Numbered from the stretch's first letter, positions 18,595 to 28,385 are shown. The stretch is 64,000 nucleotides of DNA from Actinomadura graeca (GCF_019175365.1 NZ_CP059572.1:1364001-1428000), one strand, 5' to 3'. The notes: generated from the sequence alone by a model not told the origin. Made by a program: numbers and translations.

Positions 18595-20556
18595 TTGGCC
18601 AGGCGACCCCTGAGACGAACCCGGCGCACGACGACCGTCGCCGTACTGACCGGCGCGGCCCTCGCCGTCGCGGGGGCGACCGCCGCCGCGCGGCCGTCCC
18701 CCGCGATCGTGGTGAGGCACGGCGTCACCCAGCCGGTCTTCTCCTACAAGGACGCGATCCGCGAACGCGTCTACGTCGACTCGGGCGTGGACAGCGACCG
18801 CGACGGCAAGACCGACCGGGTCAACGTGGACATCATCCGGCCCAAGGAGACCGACCAGGGTCTCAAGGTGCCGGTGATCATGGATGAGAGCCCCTACTAC
18901 GACAACGCGGGACGGGGCAACGAGAGCGAGCGCAAGACCTACGACTCCAAGGGCGATCCCCAGAAGTTCCCGTTGTACTACGACAACTACTTCGTGCCGC
19001 GCGGGTACGCGTTCCTCGCCGTGGACATGGTGGGCACCACCCGCTCGGACGGCTGCCCGGTCAGCGGCGGCCCGTCCGACGTGCTGGGCGGCAAGGCCGT
19101 CATCGACTGGCTCAACGGGCGCGCCAAGGCCGTCAAGCCCGACGGCAGCCCGGCCACGGCCACCTGGACGACCGGGCGCACCGGCATGATCGGCAAGTCC
19201 TACGACGGCACGCTCGCCAACGGCGTCGCCGCGACCGGCGTGCAGGGGCTGGAGACGATCGTCCCGATCGCCGCCATCAGCAGCTGGTACGCCTACAGCC
19301 GGATGAACGGCGTGAAGTACAACGACGACGAGCAGCCCTGGCTGTCGGACTACGTCGACACCGACCCGGCCGCCAAGTGCGCCGCCGTCAGGGCCGACCT
19401 CGACAAGGGCGAGGACGACGCCACCGGCAACTACAACGCCTACTGGAAGACCACCGACTACCTCGACGGCACCGTCGGCCGCGCCGAGAACGTCCGCGCG
19501 AGCATCTTCGCCTACCACGGCGTGAACGACCTGAACGTCAAGGACGACCACTTCGCCAAGTGGTGGGCCGCGCTCGCCAAGCGCGGCGTCCCGCGGAAGG
19601 TGTGGCTGTCGCAGACCGGGCACGTCGACCCGTTCGACATCCGGCGCTCCACGTGGGTCGAGGTCCTGCACAAGTGGTTCGACCACGAGCTCCAGAAGAT
19701 CGACAACGACGTGCTGAAGCAGCCGCGCGCGGACATCCAGCTCGGCCCCGACCAGTGGGTGACCCAGTCCGACTGGCCCGCCCAGGAGGCGAAGCCGGTG
19801 ACGCTGCGCCCGAAGGCCGACGGGACCCTCGGCCCCGAGGCCGCCCCGGCGGGCTCCACCGGGAGCTTCACCGACGTGACCGGCGCCGGGAAGGGGACCA
19901 CCGAGGCGGACATGGTCGCCGATCCGAAGACCGGCAAGTCCCACCGCCTCGCCTACGTGACCGGGCCGCTGCCGGAGACCGTCCGGCTGTCCGGCACGCC
20001 CGCCGCCCGGCTGCGGATCATGCTGAACAAGCCCACCTCGAACGTGACGGCGCTGCTGGTCGACTACGGCGACGACACCCGCGTCGACTACCTCGGCACG
20101 GGCTCGGGCATCGAGACGCTCACCACCGAGGACTGCAACGGTGAGAGCACCGCCGCCGACGACGCCTGCTACAAGCAGGCCAGGATCAAGACGGTCTCCT
20201 CGGCGGTGAACGTCGTCGCCCGCGGCTGGCTGGACGCCCAGAACCGCGAGTCGCTGAGCGACCCGTCCCCGCTGAAGCCCGGCAGCTACTACGACGTCCG
20301 CTGGGACACCCTCAGCCAGGAGTACCTGCTGAAGAAGGGCCACCGGCTGGGGCTCGTCCTCGCCGGGACCGACGCCGACTACAACACCGAGAAGCCCACC
20401 GGCGCCAAGGTCACGGTGGACCTGGCCGGCTCCTCCATCGACGTCCCCCTGATCACCGCGGGCGACCCGGCCGGCTTCTTCTCCCCGCGGCCCGCCGCCC
20501 CCTGGCGCGGCCCGGTCCACGTGACCCTGCCCGTCCAGGAGCGCAAGCTGTACTAG
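18595..20556 (+). CDS. pepX: Secreted Xaa-Pro dipeptidyl-peptidase
   Basis: A 653-residue S15-family serine peptidase that removes X-Pro dipeptides from peptide N-termini. The TTG at 18595 is chosen because GGAGGT (18584-18589) lies 5 nt upstream and the protein then begins with a clean signal peptide (RRPLRRTRRTTTVAVLTGAALAVAG). An in-frame ATG at 18568 lies upstream of the ribosome binding site. The alpha/beta-hydrolase domain contains the nucleophile motif GKSYDGT (Ser ~202), a candidate Asp in HGVNDLNVK (~311) and His in QTGHVDPFD (~343). The C-terminal beta-jellyroll (~450-640) ends in VTLPVQERKLY. It is likely exported and works extracellularly. A strong terminator follows. Confidence 0.93.
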   Translation: MARRPLRRTRRTTTVAVLTGAALAVAGATAAARPSPAIVVRHGVTQPVFSYKDAIRERVYVDSGVDSDRDGKTDRVNVDIIRPKETDQGLKVPVIMDESPYYDNAGRGNESERKTYDSKGDPQKFPLYYDNYFVPRGYAFLAVDMVGTTRSDGCPVSGGPSDVLGGKAVIDWLNGRAKAVKPDGSPATATWTTGRTGMIGKSYDGTLANGVAATGVQGLETIVPIAAISSWYAYSRMNGVKYNDDEQPWLSDYVDTDPAAKCAAVRADLDKGEDDATGNYNAYWKTTDYLDGTVGRAENVRASIFAYHGVNDLNVKDDHFAKWWAALAKRGVPRKVWLSQTGHVDPFDIRRSTWVEVLHKWFDHELQKIDNDVLKQPRADIQLGPDQWVTQSDWPAQEAKPVTLRPKADGTLGPEAAPAGSTGSFTDVTGAGKGTTEADMVADPKTGKSHRLAYVTGPLPETVRLSGTPAARLRIMLNKPTSNVTALLVDYGDDTRVDYLGTGSGIETLTTEDCNGESTAADDACYKQARIKTVSSAVNVVARGWLDAQNRESLSDPSPLKPGSYYDVRWDTLSQEYLLKKGHRLGLVLAGTDADYNTEKPTGAKVTVDLAGSSIDVPLITAGDPAGFFSPRPAAPWRGPVHVTLPVQERKLY

Positions 20557-20579
20557 CGCCCCGAGGACGTCCCGTCACA

Positions 20580-20609
20580 GGCCGCCGCCCCCGCACCGGG
20601 GCGGCGGCC
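20580..20609. terminator. Bidirectional terminator
   Basis: Perfect 12-bp stem GGCCGCCGCCCC (20580-20591) and GGGGCGGCGGCC (20598-20609) with a 6-base loop, between the convergent pepX and polymerase genes. Confidence 0.8.
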
Positions 20610-20612
20610 CTC

Positions 20613-21695
20613 TCACTCGCGATCGGTGTCCTTGCTGGGCTGGACCCGCTTGGGCTCGCCGGGCATCTTCGGATAGTTGGGCGGATACGGCATGTCGCCG
20701 AGGCCGTGGTCGCGCTCGTCGCGGTCGGCGAGGTCGAGCAGGCCCTCCAGGGAGAACGCCCGGTCGTCGATGGCGGCGTGCAGGTCGCCGACCTTGGCGA
20801 ACCGGTCGGGCATGGTGGCGATGGTGAAGTCGTGCGGGTCGGCGTCGGCCAGCTCGTCCCAGGTCACCGGCGCCGAGACGGGCGCGTGGGCCGCCGGGCG
20901 GACGCTGTAGGCGGAGGCGATCGTCCGGTCGCGGGCGTTCTGGTTGAAGTCGATGAACACCTGCTCGCCGCGCTCCTCCTTCCACCAGCGGGTCGTGACC
21001 TCGTCGGGGACGCGGCGCTCCACCTCGCGGCCGAACGCGAGGGCGGCGCGGCGGACCTCGGTGAACGTCCAGCGCGGCTCGATCCGGACGTAGATGTGCA
21101 CGCCGCCCTTGCCGGAGGTCTTCACGAAGCCGGTGAGGCCCAGCTCGCCGAGCAGGTCGCGGGCCGGGCCGAGCGCGACGCGGACGGCGTCGGAGAAGTC
21201 GGTGCCCGGCTGCGGGTCGAGGTCGATGCGCAGCTCGTCGGGATGGTCGACGTCGCCGTCCCGGACGGGCCACGGGTGGAAGGTGAGGGTGCCGAGGTTC
21301 GCGGCCCAGGCGATCACGGCGACCTCGGTCGGGCGGACCTCGTCGGCGGACCGGCCGCTCGGGAACTCGATCCGGGACGTGCGCACCCAGTCGGGCGCGC
21401 CCTTGGGGACGCGCTTCTGGTAGAAGGCGTCGGACTTCCCGGCGCCCATGCCCATCTGCCCGCGGGCGTAGTCCTCCCGCGTGGCCATCCTGGCGCCCTC
21501 GAAGACGCCGGCGGGCCAGCGCTCCAGGGTCGTCGGGCGGTCGCGGGTGGCGCGCAGGATGCCCTCGCCGACGGCGATGTAGTACTCCACGAGCTGCCGC
21601 TTGGTGTAGCCGGGCTGAGGAAAGTAGACCTTGTCGGGGTTGGTCACCTTGACGAGCCGATCCCCGACCGGGATCTCGATGTAGGGCGAGGCCAT
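20613..21695 (-). CDS. LigD-type polymerase/primase domain protein (PolDom)
   Basis: A 360-residue stand-alone archaeo-eukaryotic primase-like polymerase, homologous to the polymerase domain of NHEJ ligase LigD. Blocks: VTNPDKVYFPQPGYTKRQLVEYY at the N-terminus, RIDLDPQPG with catalytic Asp158 and Asp160, KTSGKGGVHIYVRI (~203-214), and VFIDFNQNARDRTIASAYSVRP with the third acidic residue. These enzymes add a few (ribo)nucleotides at DNA ends or gaps before ligation. In mycobacteria a similar polymerase gene lies beside ligC; here ligC lies ~8 kb upstream. No Ku gene is in the window. The tail (~330-360) is basic and Pro-rich. Confidence 0.92.
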   Translation of the reverse strand: MASPYIEIPVGDRLVKVTNPDKVYFPQPGYTKRQLVEYYIAVGEGILRATRDRPTTLERWPAGVFEGARMATREDYARGQMGMGAGKSDAFYQKRVPKGAPDWVRTSRIEFPSGRSADEVRPTEVAVIAWAANLGTLTFHPWPVRDGDVDHPDELRIDLDPQPGTDFSDAVRVALGPARDLLGELGLTGFVKTSGKGGVHIYVRIEPRWTFTEVRRAALAFGREVERRVPDEVTTRWWKEERGEQVFIDFNQNARDRTIASAYSVRPAAHAPVSAPVTWDELADADPHDFTIATMPDRFAKVGDLHAAIDDRAFSLEGLLDLADRDERDHGLGDMPYPPNYPKMPGEPKRVQPSKDTDRE

Positions 21696-21748
21696 AACTG
21701 CACGTTAACCCACGGGCATGACAGCGCCGGGCGGGTACCGTCGGTGAC

Positions 21749-22150
21749 ATGGACAAGATCCGCAAGAGCGAGGACGAGTGGCGGGCGCGGCTGAGCCCCG
21801 AGGAGTTCCACGTGCTGCGCGAGGGGGGCACCGAGCGGCCCTTCACCGGTGAGTACACCGACACCGAGACCGTCGGCGTGTACCGGTGCCGCGCCTGCGG
21901 GACCGAGCTGTTCCGGTCGGACACCAAGTTCGAGAGCCACTGCGGCTGGCCGTCGTTCTTCGCGCCGTCCGAGTCCGACGCGGTCGTGCTCATCGAGGAC
22001 CGCTCGCTCGGCATGGTCCGCACCGAGGTGCGGTGCGCCACGTGCGACTCCCACCTCGGGCACGTCTTCCACGGCGAGGGCTACGACACCCCGACCGACG
22101 ACCGCTATTGCATCAACAGCATCAGCCTCACCCTGGAACCCGCCGGATAG
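21749..22150 (+). CDS. msrB: Peptide-methionine (R)-S-oxide reductase MsrB
   Basis: A 133-residue enzyme that reduces the R-epimer of methionine sulfoxide in oxidised proteins, using thioredoxin. Two CxxC pairs (Cys47/50 and Cys96/99) form the structural zinc site. The catalytic cysteine is Cys121 in DRYCINSIS, with the conserved SHCGWPSF and [13 protein letters not shown] blocks upstream. Length is normal for a single-domain MsrB. TACCGT (21736-21741) ends 7 nt before the ATG, suggesting a leaderless transcript. It is divergent from the polymerase gene, and a TIGR04222 protein gene follows. Confidence 0.96.
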   Translation: MDKIRKSEDEWRARLSPEEFHVLREGGTERPFTGEYTDTETVGVYRCRACGTELFRSDTKFESHCGWPSFFAPSESDAVVLIEDRSLGMVRTEVRCATCDSHLGHVFHGEGYDTPTDDRYCINSISLTLEPAG

Positions 22151-22238
22151 CCCCGGGCGGCCCGCCCGCCTCCCCGAGGGGAACCGCGCCATGCCTTCGC
22201 CCGTCCTAGTGGGCGGGCGGCACGGCGCAGGGGGTTCG

Positions 22239-22784
22239 ATGAGCGAATTAAGTCCCTACGAGATCGCGTTCCTGAGCGGCGGGCCGACGCGGGTCGCCCA
22301 GACCGCTCTCCTCGCCCTGTACGAGTCGGACCGGATCCGCGTGTCGCGGGGCACGCACCGGGTGGAGGTCCTCCCTCGGGAGCCGGAGGACCTCCACCCG
22401 GTCCAGGCGGCGGTGATCGACCAGGTGCCCGGCACCGGGAGGCTGCTCGGCGCCGTCCTGGAAGCGGTGGCCGCCGCACCCGAGGTGCGGGCCGTGGCGG
22501 ACGCCCTGGTCTCCGGCGGCCTGCTGCGCGCGGGTCTCCGCGGAGCGCTCCGCCCGACCGGGGAGGGCAAGGCGCTGCGGCGCGGATTCGAGACGTCCCC
22601 GGGTGAGGGCGACGTCCTCCGGCTCGCCGCGCTCGGCCCGGAGGGCGTCCAGGACGCCAAGATGCGCGAGATCCTGTCGACGGACGATCCGAAGCCGGTC
22701 AAGATGCCCAAGAAGCCGAAGGGCGGCCACCGCGACCTCGACTCCAGCGGCCTGTCCGACACCCAGTACTCGGCCGGCCTCTAG
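22239..22784 (+). CDS. TIGR04222-type domain protein, short form
   Basis: A 181-residue protein whose N-terminus (LSPYEIAFLSGGPTRVAQTALLALYESDRIRV) matches the TIGR04222 N-terminal region of actinobacterial proteins. A second helical half repeats a similar pattern (VAAAPEVRAVADALVSGGLLR). Family members often continue into a Cys/Gly-rich or membrane region; here the protein is cytoplasmic-looking with a basic tail (KPVKMPKKPKGGHRD). ATG 22239 has AGGGGG 5 nt upstream; ATG 22191 would add 16 residues. Its stop overlaps the convergent gene by 4 bp. Function unknown. Confidence 0.75.
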   Translation: MSELSPYEIAFLSGGPTRVAQTALLALYESDRIRVSRGTHRVEVLPREPEDLHPVQAAVIDQVPGTGRLLGAVLEAVAAAPEVRAVADALVSGGLLRAGLRGALRPTGEGKALRRGFETSPGEGDVLRLAALGPEGVQDAKMREILSTDDPKPVKMPKKPKGGHRDLDSSGLSDTQYSAGL

Positions 22785-23395
22785 CGGGTCTCGGCGACCT
22801 CGCAGTCGTCCTTGTCGCTCTGCTTGTTCGCCAGGACGACGCTGCCGTTGTCGCTGCTCTTCCCGTGGACGAACACGCGCGGCTCGTCGTCGCCGCCGTC
22901 CTTGAGGAACTGGGTCGTCCACTCGCACAGCGAGAGGGCGGCCTTGGAGTTCTCGTCGTCCTCCCCGAGGTCGGTGTAGACCCGGATGAAGGTCCCGCTG
23001 CGCCGCACCTCCGTGACGTGCCCGACGACCTTCCTGCCCGGGTCCCTGGTCTCGAAGTAGGGCACCGCCTCGGGCACCTCGTCCGGGTCCGCGAACGCCT
23101 CGGTCTCCGCGCTCGCGACGGTCGAGGGACGCGCGGTGTGCGCGGCGACCTCCGCGCGCGGATCGCCGCCGGAGCCGCCGCCCGGCAGCGCCATCACGGC
23201 CACGGCCGCGATCAGCGCGACGGCCGCGGTGCCCGCGACGGCCACGGCGGCGCGACGCCGCGGCCCGCCCACCAGCCGGTCCCAGCGGACCGACAGATCG
23301 GACGGCGGCCTGGCGTGACGGCCGCGGGACTGGGGGGCGGGGGGCCGCCCGCGCGAGGGCCGCTTCTCGGACTGCTCGTCGGAAGACTCGGTCAC
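22781..23395 (-). CDS. Single-pass membrane protein, extracellular C-terminus
   Basis: A 204-residue protein with a long basic, Pro/Arg-rich cytoplasmic segment (~1-45), one transmembrane helix (~47-68, AAVAVAGTAAVALIAAVAVMAL), an acidic linker, and a ~120-residue outer domain with two cysteines (LSLCEWTTQ and DDCEVAE) that may pair. No family is recognised. The GTG at 23395 is preferred to the GTG at 23404: TAAAGT (23403-23408) lies 7 nt upstream of 23395 and would overlap the longer start. It is followed by hemQ in the same orientation but separated from it, so it need not belong to the heme genes. Confidence 0.7.
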   Translation of the reverse strand: MTESSDEQSEKRPSRGRPPAPQSRGRHARPPSDLSVRWDRLVGGPRRRAAVAVAGTAAVALIAAVAVMALPGGGSGGDPRAEVAAHTARPSTVASAETEAFADPDEVPEAVPYFETRDPGRKVVGHVTEVRRSGTFIRVYTDLGEDDENSKAALSLCEWTTQFLKDGGDDEPRVFVHGKSSDNGSVVLANKQSDKDDCEVAETR

Positions 23396-23426
23396 GGGCC
23401 GCACTTTACCCAGACTTTGCCGCCGT

Positions 23427-24131
23427 CTAGGGCAGGTTGGCGACGAGTTCCGTGACGGGCTTGCGCCGTCCCGTGTAGAACGGCACTTCCTCGCGGGTGT
23501 GCAGCCGTGCGCGCGCGCCCCGGAGATGGCGCATGAGATCGACGATGCGGTGCAGCTCGTCCGCCTCGAAGGCCAGCATCCACTCGTAGTCTCCGAGCGC
23601 GAACGACGAGACGGTGTTGGCGCGCACGTCCGGATAGCCGCGCGCCATCTTGCCGTGCTCGGCGAGCATCGCGCGGCGCTCCTCGTCCGGCAGCAGGTAC
23701 CACTCGTAGGACCGGACGAACGGGTAGACGCACACGAAGGCGCGCGGCTCCTCCTCCGCCAGGAACGCGGGGATGTGGCTCTTGTTGAACTCCGCCGGGC
23801 GGTGCAGCGCCATCTGCGACCACACCGGCTCGCTCGCGCGGCCCACCGCCGTCCGGCGGAAGCGGGTGTAGACCTCCTGGAGGTCCTCCGCGGACGGGGC
23901 GTGCCACCAGAACATGTAGTCGGCGTCCGCGCGCAGCCCGGCGACGTCGTAGGCGCCGCGGGTGGTGACGTCCTTCTCGGCCGCCTGGTCGAGCAGGTCC
24001 CGGACCTCCGGGGCGTGCTGCTCGCCGACCGTCCCCGGGTCCTTGACCTTGAACACCGACCACATGGTGTAGCGGATGGTGTTATTGAGTTCGCGCGCCT
24101 TCGGCCTGCCCGCCGGCTCCGTCACTGACAT
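23427..24131 (-). CDS. hemQ: Coproheme decarboxylase HemQ (ChdC)
   Basis: A 234-residue chlorite-dismutase-fold enzyme that converts coproheme III to heme b with hydrogen peroxide, the last step of the coproporphyrin-dependent pathway. Visible landmarks: [35 protein letters not shown] (His119, the distal position in actinobacterial ChdC), [16 protein letters not shown] (Tyr136 region), [12 protein letters not shown] (His159, expected proximal heme ligand) and [17 protein letters not shown]. Length is normal. AAGGAG precedes the ATG. Its first 50 bp overlap the end of the upstream oxidase gene, so the two are co-transcribed and probably translationally coupled. Confidence 0.95.
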   Translation of the reverse strand: MSVTEPAGRPKARELNNTIRYTMWSVFKVKDPGTVGEQHAPEVRDLLDQAAEKDVTTRGAYDVAGLRADADYMFWWHAPSAEDLQEVYTRFRRTAVGRASEPVWSQMALHRPAEFNKSHIPAFLAEEEPRAFVCVYPFVRSYEWYLLPDEERRAMLAEHGKMARGYPDVRANTVSSFALGDYEWMLAFEADELHRIVDLMRHLRGARARLHTREEVPFYTGRRKPVTELVANLP

Positions 24132-25581
24132 CCTCTGCTCCTTCCCGGCCGCGCGGACGCCCTGGCCCGCGCAGATAGTCCAGTACCTGGTTCGCCGCGG
24201 CGCGCGCGGACGCGACGCACGCGGGGATCCCCAGCCCGTCGTACGCGGCGCCCGCCACCGCCAGGCCCGGCTCCGCCGCGACGGCGGCGCGGATCCGCGC
24301 CACCCGGCCCGCGTGGCCCACGTTGTACTGCGGGAGCCCCCCGCCCCAGCGGGTCACCCGCGTCCCGGCGGGCGGCCCGGCGACGCCGCAGGTCGCGGCC
24401 AGCTCCGCCCTCGCCGCCGCCGTCAGCTCCTCGTCCGGCCTCTGCAGGACGCGCTCCTCGCCGAACCTGCCGATCGAGCAGCGCACCGCGACGAGCCCGG
24501 GGTCGCGGTCGCGCAGGTGCGGCCACTTCACCGAGCTGAACGTGACGGCCTTGACGCCGTGCGCGGCCTCCTTGGCCGGGACGAGGTAGCCGCTGCCCTT
24601 CGGCAGCCGGGGGAACGCGCCGGCGGGGTACACCAGCGTGATGATCGCCATGCTCGCGTACTCGATCCCGGCCAGCTCGCGGGCGGCGGCGGGCACGTCG
24701 TCCTTCAGCAGCCGGGACGCGGGCGCCGCCGGGACGGCGACCAGCACGGCGTCGGCGTCGAGGTGCTCCGGCTCGCGGGCGGGACCGAGCGTGAGGCGCC
24801 ATCCCCCGGGCCTGCGGCGCAGGGCGCGGACCGTCGTGCCCGTCCTGACCGTCCCGCCCGCGGCGGCGATGTCGGCCGCGACCAGGTGCGGGAGGGTGCC
24901 GAGGCCGCCCGGGAGGGTCGCGAACACCGGGCCGGGATCGCGGGGCGCGGCGTCCCTGACGTCCTGGGCGGCGGAGATCAGCGACCGGCGGGAGCGCGCG
25001 GCGGCGGCGACGGCGGGCAGCGTCGACTCGAACGACAGCAGCTCCGCACGCCCGGCGTACACCCCGCCCAGCAGCGGCTCGACCAGCCGGTCGACGACCT
25101 CTCGGCCGACGCGGGCGCCGATGTGGCCCGCCACCGACACGTCCGCGCCGCGCGGCGTGCGGGGCAGCACGAGGTCCAGTGGCACCCGGGCCAGCCCCGC
25201 CGGGGACAGCACCCCGGAGGCGGCCAGCGCGCGCAGGTCGGACGGCACGCCCATGACCTGGCCGGACGGCATCGGCCTGAGCGCCCCGCGGCTCAGGATC
25301 GCCGAGGACGTGGTGCCGGGGTTCACCAGGTCGCCGGAGCGGCCGAGGTCGCGCACCAGGTCCAGGCCCTCGGGACGGCGGGCCAGCATCGCCTCGGCGC
25401 CCTCGTCCACGGCGAGCCCGGCGATCTCGCTCACCCGCAGCTTGCCGCCGACGTCCGGCGAGCCCTCCAGGACGGTCACCCGCACGCCGCTCCGGGCCAG
25501 GATCCGCGCGGCGGCGAGGCCCGCGATGCCACCCCCGACGACGGCGACATGGGACGCGCCCGCGTCCTCAAGCATCGTCAT
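24082..25581 (-). CDS. hemY: Coproporphyrinogen III oxidase / protoporphyrinogen oxidase (CgoX/HemY)
   Basis: A 499-residue FAD-dependent oxidase. It begins [18 protein letters not shown], with the GxGxxG dinucleotide-binding turn in [12 protein letters not shown] and the following [20 protein letters not shown]. Blocks [21 protein letters not shown] and [13 protein letters not shown] are typical of HemY, and the C-terminus has [17 protein letters not shown] and [19 protein letters not shown] segments. Because HemQ follows, it most likely oxidises coproporphyrinogen III to coproporphyrin III (CgoX). ATG 25581 is preferred (GGGAGG upstream); the frame stays open for 300 bp upstream without homology. 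It is divergent from a DUF4349 lipoprotein gene. Confidence 0.93.
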   Translation of the reverse strand: MTMLEDAGASHVAVVGGGIAGLAAARILARSGVRVTVLEGSPDVGGKLRVSEIAGLAVDEGAEAMLARRPEGLDLVRDLGRSGDLVNPGTTSSAILSRGALRPMPSGQVMGVPSDLRALAASGVLSPAGLARVPLDLVLPRTPRGADVSVAGHIGARVGREVVDRLVEPLLGGVYAGRAELLSFESTLPAVAAAARSRRSLISAAQDVRDAAPRDPGPVFATLPGGLGTLPHLVAADIAAAGGTVRTGTTVRALRRRPGGWRLTLGPAREPEHLDADAVLVAVPAAPASRLLKDDVPAAARELAGIEYASMAIITLVYPAGAFPRLPKGSGYLVPAKEAAHGVKAVTFSSVKWPHLRDRDPGLVAVRCSIGRFGEERVLQRPDEELTAAARAELAATCGVAGPPAGTRVTRWGGGLPQYNVGHAGRVARIRAAVAAEPGLAVAGAAYDGLGIPACVASARAAANQVLDYLRGPGRPRGREGAEDVSDGAGGQAEGARTQ

Positions 25582-25708
25582 GACCCAAGCCTCCCAGACG
25601 GCGCCGCGGGCCGCGCACCGGGTGCCGTGACCGGTGCGTGCCCTCACCGTGGCCTGATCGCGACCGGCCCCGCGGAACGGTGACCTGGGACACCTCCGTC
25701 CAAAACGC

Positions 25709-26755
25709 ATGCGGAACGTCGGAAGCATCAGGCATGTGGCATGCGCGCTGGTCCTCCTCCTGCTCGCCGGGGCGCTGGCGGCGTGCTCCGGCGGCTCGTC
25801 GGGCGGGTCGTCGACCAGCGACTCCGCGGGGGGCGGCGGCGACGCCGCGGTCTCCCGCAACGGGGCGGCGCCCGAGGCCACCTCCTACCGCTCCCCCAAG
25901 GACGGCGGCGGGCGGACGGACGCGAAGGTCCCGCTTCCCCCCGCCCGCTCCGTCGTGTACACGGCCACGCTGCGGGTCCGCGCGGACGACGTCGACGCCT
26001 CCGCGGCCAAGGCCAAGCAGCAGGTGACGGCCGAGGGCGGCTACGTCGAGCAGGAGACGGGCACGAGCACCCCGCCGTCCTCGACGCTGCGGCTGAAGAT
26101 CCCCGCCGACCGGTACGCCGGGCTGCTCGCCCGCCTGTCGTCCGAGCTCGGGACGAAGCGGTCGCTGAGCCAGCAGGCGGAGGACGTCACCGGCGAGGTC
26201 GCCGACGTCGACAGCAGGGTGCGGTCGGCGCAGGCCGCGCTGGCCTCGTTCCGCAAGCTGCTCGACAAGGCCCGGACCGTCGGCGAGGTCATCAACGTCG
26301 AGCAGGAGATCGCGACCCGGGAGGCGGACCTGGAGGCGCTCCAGGCGCGCCAGAAGTCGCTGCGGGAGAGCACCCGGTACGCGACCCTCACCGTCGAGCT
26401 GGAGGCGCGGACCCCCGCCGCCGAGGACGACGAGGAGAACGGCCGCGGGTTCGCGGGCGGCCTCAGGGACGGATGGGACGCCTTCACCGCGTTCGCCGGC
26501 GGCGTCGCGACCGTCCTCGGGTGGCTGCTGCCGTTCCTGGTCGCGGCCGCGGTGATCGGCCTGCCCGCGGTGGCCGTCCGGCGGCGGCTGCGCGGCCGGC
26601 GTCCCGCCCCCGCCCCGGGCTCCGCCCCGCCCGGAGGCGAGGAGCGGCAGGAGGGCCAGGAGCGGGAGATGGCCGCGGTGGGCCCGGCGGGTCCGGCGGC
26701 GCCGTCCGCGCCCTCCCCGGAGGACCTGCCGCCGCACGGGCCGCCGCCCCGCTGA
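25709..26755 (+). CDS. DUF4349 lipoprotein
   Basis: A 348-residue membrane-attached protein. A lipoprotein signal ends in LAGALAACSGG (lipobox Cys ~26). A Ser/Gly linker is followed by the DUF4349 domain (~75-235): VYTATLRVRADDVDASAAKAKQQV, AEGGYVEQE, LRLKIPADRYAGLLARL and DSRVRSAQAALASFRKLLDKA, a coiled-coil region. A C-terminal transmembrane helix (~265-292, FAGGVATVLGWLLPFLVAAAVIGLPAVAV) and a basic, Pro-rich cytoplasmic tail follow, so it is anchored at both ends. Function unknown. It is divergent from the heme oxidase and convergent with hemE. Confidence 0.88.
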   Translation: MRNVGSIRHVACALVLLLLAGALAACSGGSSGGSSTSDSAGGGGDAAVSRNGAAPEATSYRSPKDGGGRTDAKVPLPPARSVVYTATLRVRADDVDASAAKAKQQVTAEGGYVEQETGTSTPPSSTLRLKIPADRYAGLLARLSSELGTKRSLSQQAEDVTGEVADVDSRVRSAQAALASFRKLLDKARTVGEVINVEQEIATREADLEALQARQKSLRESTRYATLTVELEARTPAAEDDEENGRGFAGGLRDGWDAFTAFAGGVATVLGWLLPFLVAAAVIGLPAVAVRRRLRGRRPAPAPGSAPPGGEERQEGQEREMAAVGPAGPAAPSAPSPEDLPPHGPPPR

Positions 26756-26786
26756 CCTCGGCGCCCGCCGCCGTCCGCCCCGCCGG

Positions 26787-27878
26787 CTACTGCTCTCCGG
26801 CGCCCGCCTCCTGGACGAGGTCCGCGAGGCGGGCGAGCATGTCCGGGTCCGTGGACGGCAGCACGCCGTGGCCCAGGTTGAAGATGTGCCCCTCGGCGGT
26901 GCGGCCGCGGTCCAGGACGTCCCGGGCCCGGCGCTCCACCGTCTCCCACGGCGCGAACAGGACCGCCGGGTCGAGGTTGCCCTGGAGGGCCTTGCCCGGC
27001 TCGACACGCCGGACGGCCTCGTCCAGCGGCACCCGCCAGTCCACGCCGACCACGTCCGCGCCCGCCTCGCCCATCAGCCCGAGCAGCTCGCCCGTGCCGA
27101 CGCCGAAGTGGATGCGCGGCACGCCGAGCGGCTCGATCTCGTCGAAGATCCTGGACGTGTGCGGCAGCACGGACTCGCGATAGTCCTGCGGGGACACCGC
27201 GCCGACCCACGAGTCGAACACCTGCACGGCGCTCGCCCCCGCCGCGACCTGCACCTTCAGGAACGCGATCGTGAGGTCGGCGAGCCGGTCCATCAGCGCG
27301 GCCCACAGCCGCGGCTCGCCGTACATCATCGCCTTGGTGCGGTCGTGGTTCTTGGACGGGCCGCCCTCGATCAGGTACGAGGCGAGCGTGAACGGCCCGC
27401 CCGCGAAGCCGATCAGCGGCGTGGACCCCAGCTCGCCCACCAGGCCCCGCACGGCCTCGGTGACGTAGGGGACGTCGCCCGGCTCGAGCGGCCGCAGCGT
27501 CCCGAGGCCCGCCGCGTCCCGGATCGGGTCGGCGATCACCGGGCCGACGCCCGGCTTGATGTCCAGGTCCACGCCGATCGCCTTGAGCGGCACCATGATG
27601 TCGCTGAAGAAGATCGCCGCGTCCACGGCGTACCGGCGCACCGGCTGCAGGGTGATCTCCACGATCATGTCCGGCCGGGCGCACGACTCCAGCATCGGGA
27701 CGCCCTCGCGCAGCCGCAGGTACTCCGGCAGCGACCGCCCCGCCTGGCGCATGAACCACACCGGCGTGTGCGGGACCGGTCTGCGGCGGCACGCCAGCAG
27801 GAACGGGCTCCGGTCGAGGCCGGGGCCGCCGTGCGCGTGCGGGGAGGGGTCGTCGGGACCAGCAACGTCGAGTGCCAC
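26787..27878 (-). CDS. hemE: Uroporphyrinogen decarboxylase HemE
   Basis: A 363-residue enzyme that removes four acetate carboxyls from uroporphyrinogen III to give coproporphyrinogen III. Family motifs: [16 protein letters not shown] (~36-51, Arg and Asp-pocket loop), [12 protein letters not shown] with the substrate-binding Asp, [39 protein letters not shown] and [12 protein letters not shown] (catalytic region His). The GTG start at 27878 gives a length close to family size (~350); an upstream extension of 40 residues lacks homology. It lies next to the hemY-hemQ pair with one gene between, oriented the same way, completing three steps of heme synthesis. Confidence 0.96.
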   Translation of the reverse strand: MALDVAGPDDPSPHAHGGPGLDRSPFLLACRRRPVPHTPVWFMRQAGRSLPEYLRLREGVPMLESCARPDMIVEITLQPVRRYAVDAAIFFSDIMVPLKAIGVDLDIKPGVGPVIADPIRDAAGLGTLRPLEPGDVPYVTEAVRGLVGELGSTPLIGFAGGPFTLASYLIEGGPSKNHDRTKAMMYGEPRLWAALMDRLADLTIAFLKVQVAAGASAVQVFDSWVGAVSPQDYRESVLPHTSRIFDEIEPLGVPRIHFGVGTGELLGLMGEAGADVVGVDWRVPLDEAVRRVEPGKALQGNLDPAVLFAPWETVERRARDVLDRGRTAEGHIFNLGHGVLPSTDPDMLARLADLVQEAGAGEQ

Positions 27879-28045
27879 GGTGCGATGGTCCCACGGATCC
27901 CCTGCCCGGACGCACCGGACCGCGCACCAGAGGCGCCGGAACACGGCGCGGGCGAACGAAGTTCCGGACACGCCGAGCGAAGTCCCGCATTCTGTCACCG
28001 GCTCATGCGAACGTGATGCGTGTCATAGCCGAGGGAGGTTCCCCC

Positions 28046-28252
28046 TTGTACTGCTCCACCTGCGGTGATGAACGTATGTTCGAGCAGCCGCCCTGCCCCG
28101 ACGGGCACGGCGGGGAGTGTCCGGAGCGGGCCTGCGTCGAGTGCGGGACGGCCGTCCTGGTCGGCCTGCTCCCCGCGGCGCCCGGCCCGGCTCCGGCCGA
28201 GGGGCACGACACCTCCCCGTCCCGCACCGGCTCCGTGCGGGCCGTCGCCTGA
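28046..28252 (+). CDS. Small zinc-ribbon-like protein
   Basis: A 68-residue protein beginning at TTG 28046, chosen because GGAGG (28034-28038) lies 7 nt upstream; an in-frame ATG at 28016 precedes that site and so is unlikely. The sequence starts with YCSTCGDERMFEQPPC and continues DGHGGECPERACVECGTAVLVG, giving CxxC, C, C and CxxC clusters with a His: the layout of one or two small zinc-binding knuckles. The tail (~45-68) is Pro/Ala-rich and probably flexible. It lies between divergent hemE and DUF3000/rnd. Function unknown. Confidence 0.7.
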   Translation: MYCSTCGDERMFEQPPCPDGHGGECPERACVECGTAVLVGLLPAAPGPAPAEGHDTSPSRTGSVRAVA

Positions 28253-28385
28253 ACCGCCCGGCCCCCGAAACGAAACCACCTGTGCTGTGCCTGTCTCTCC
28301 CCCACGTCCGCCCGTCGCCCGCGGCGGCCCGCCGTCCCGTCACCACCGATCCGAGCCCCACCCCCGCCCCCAGGCCGGTCCGACC

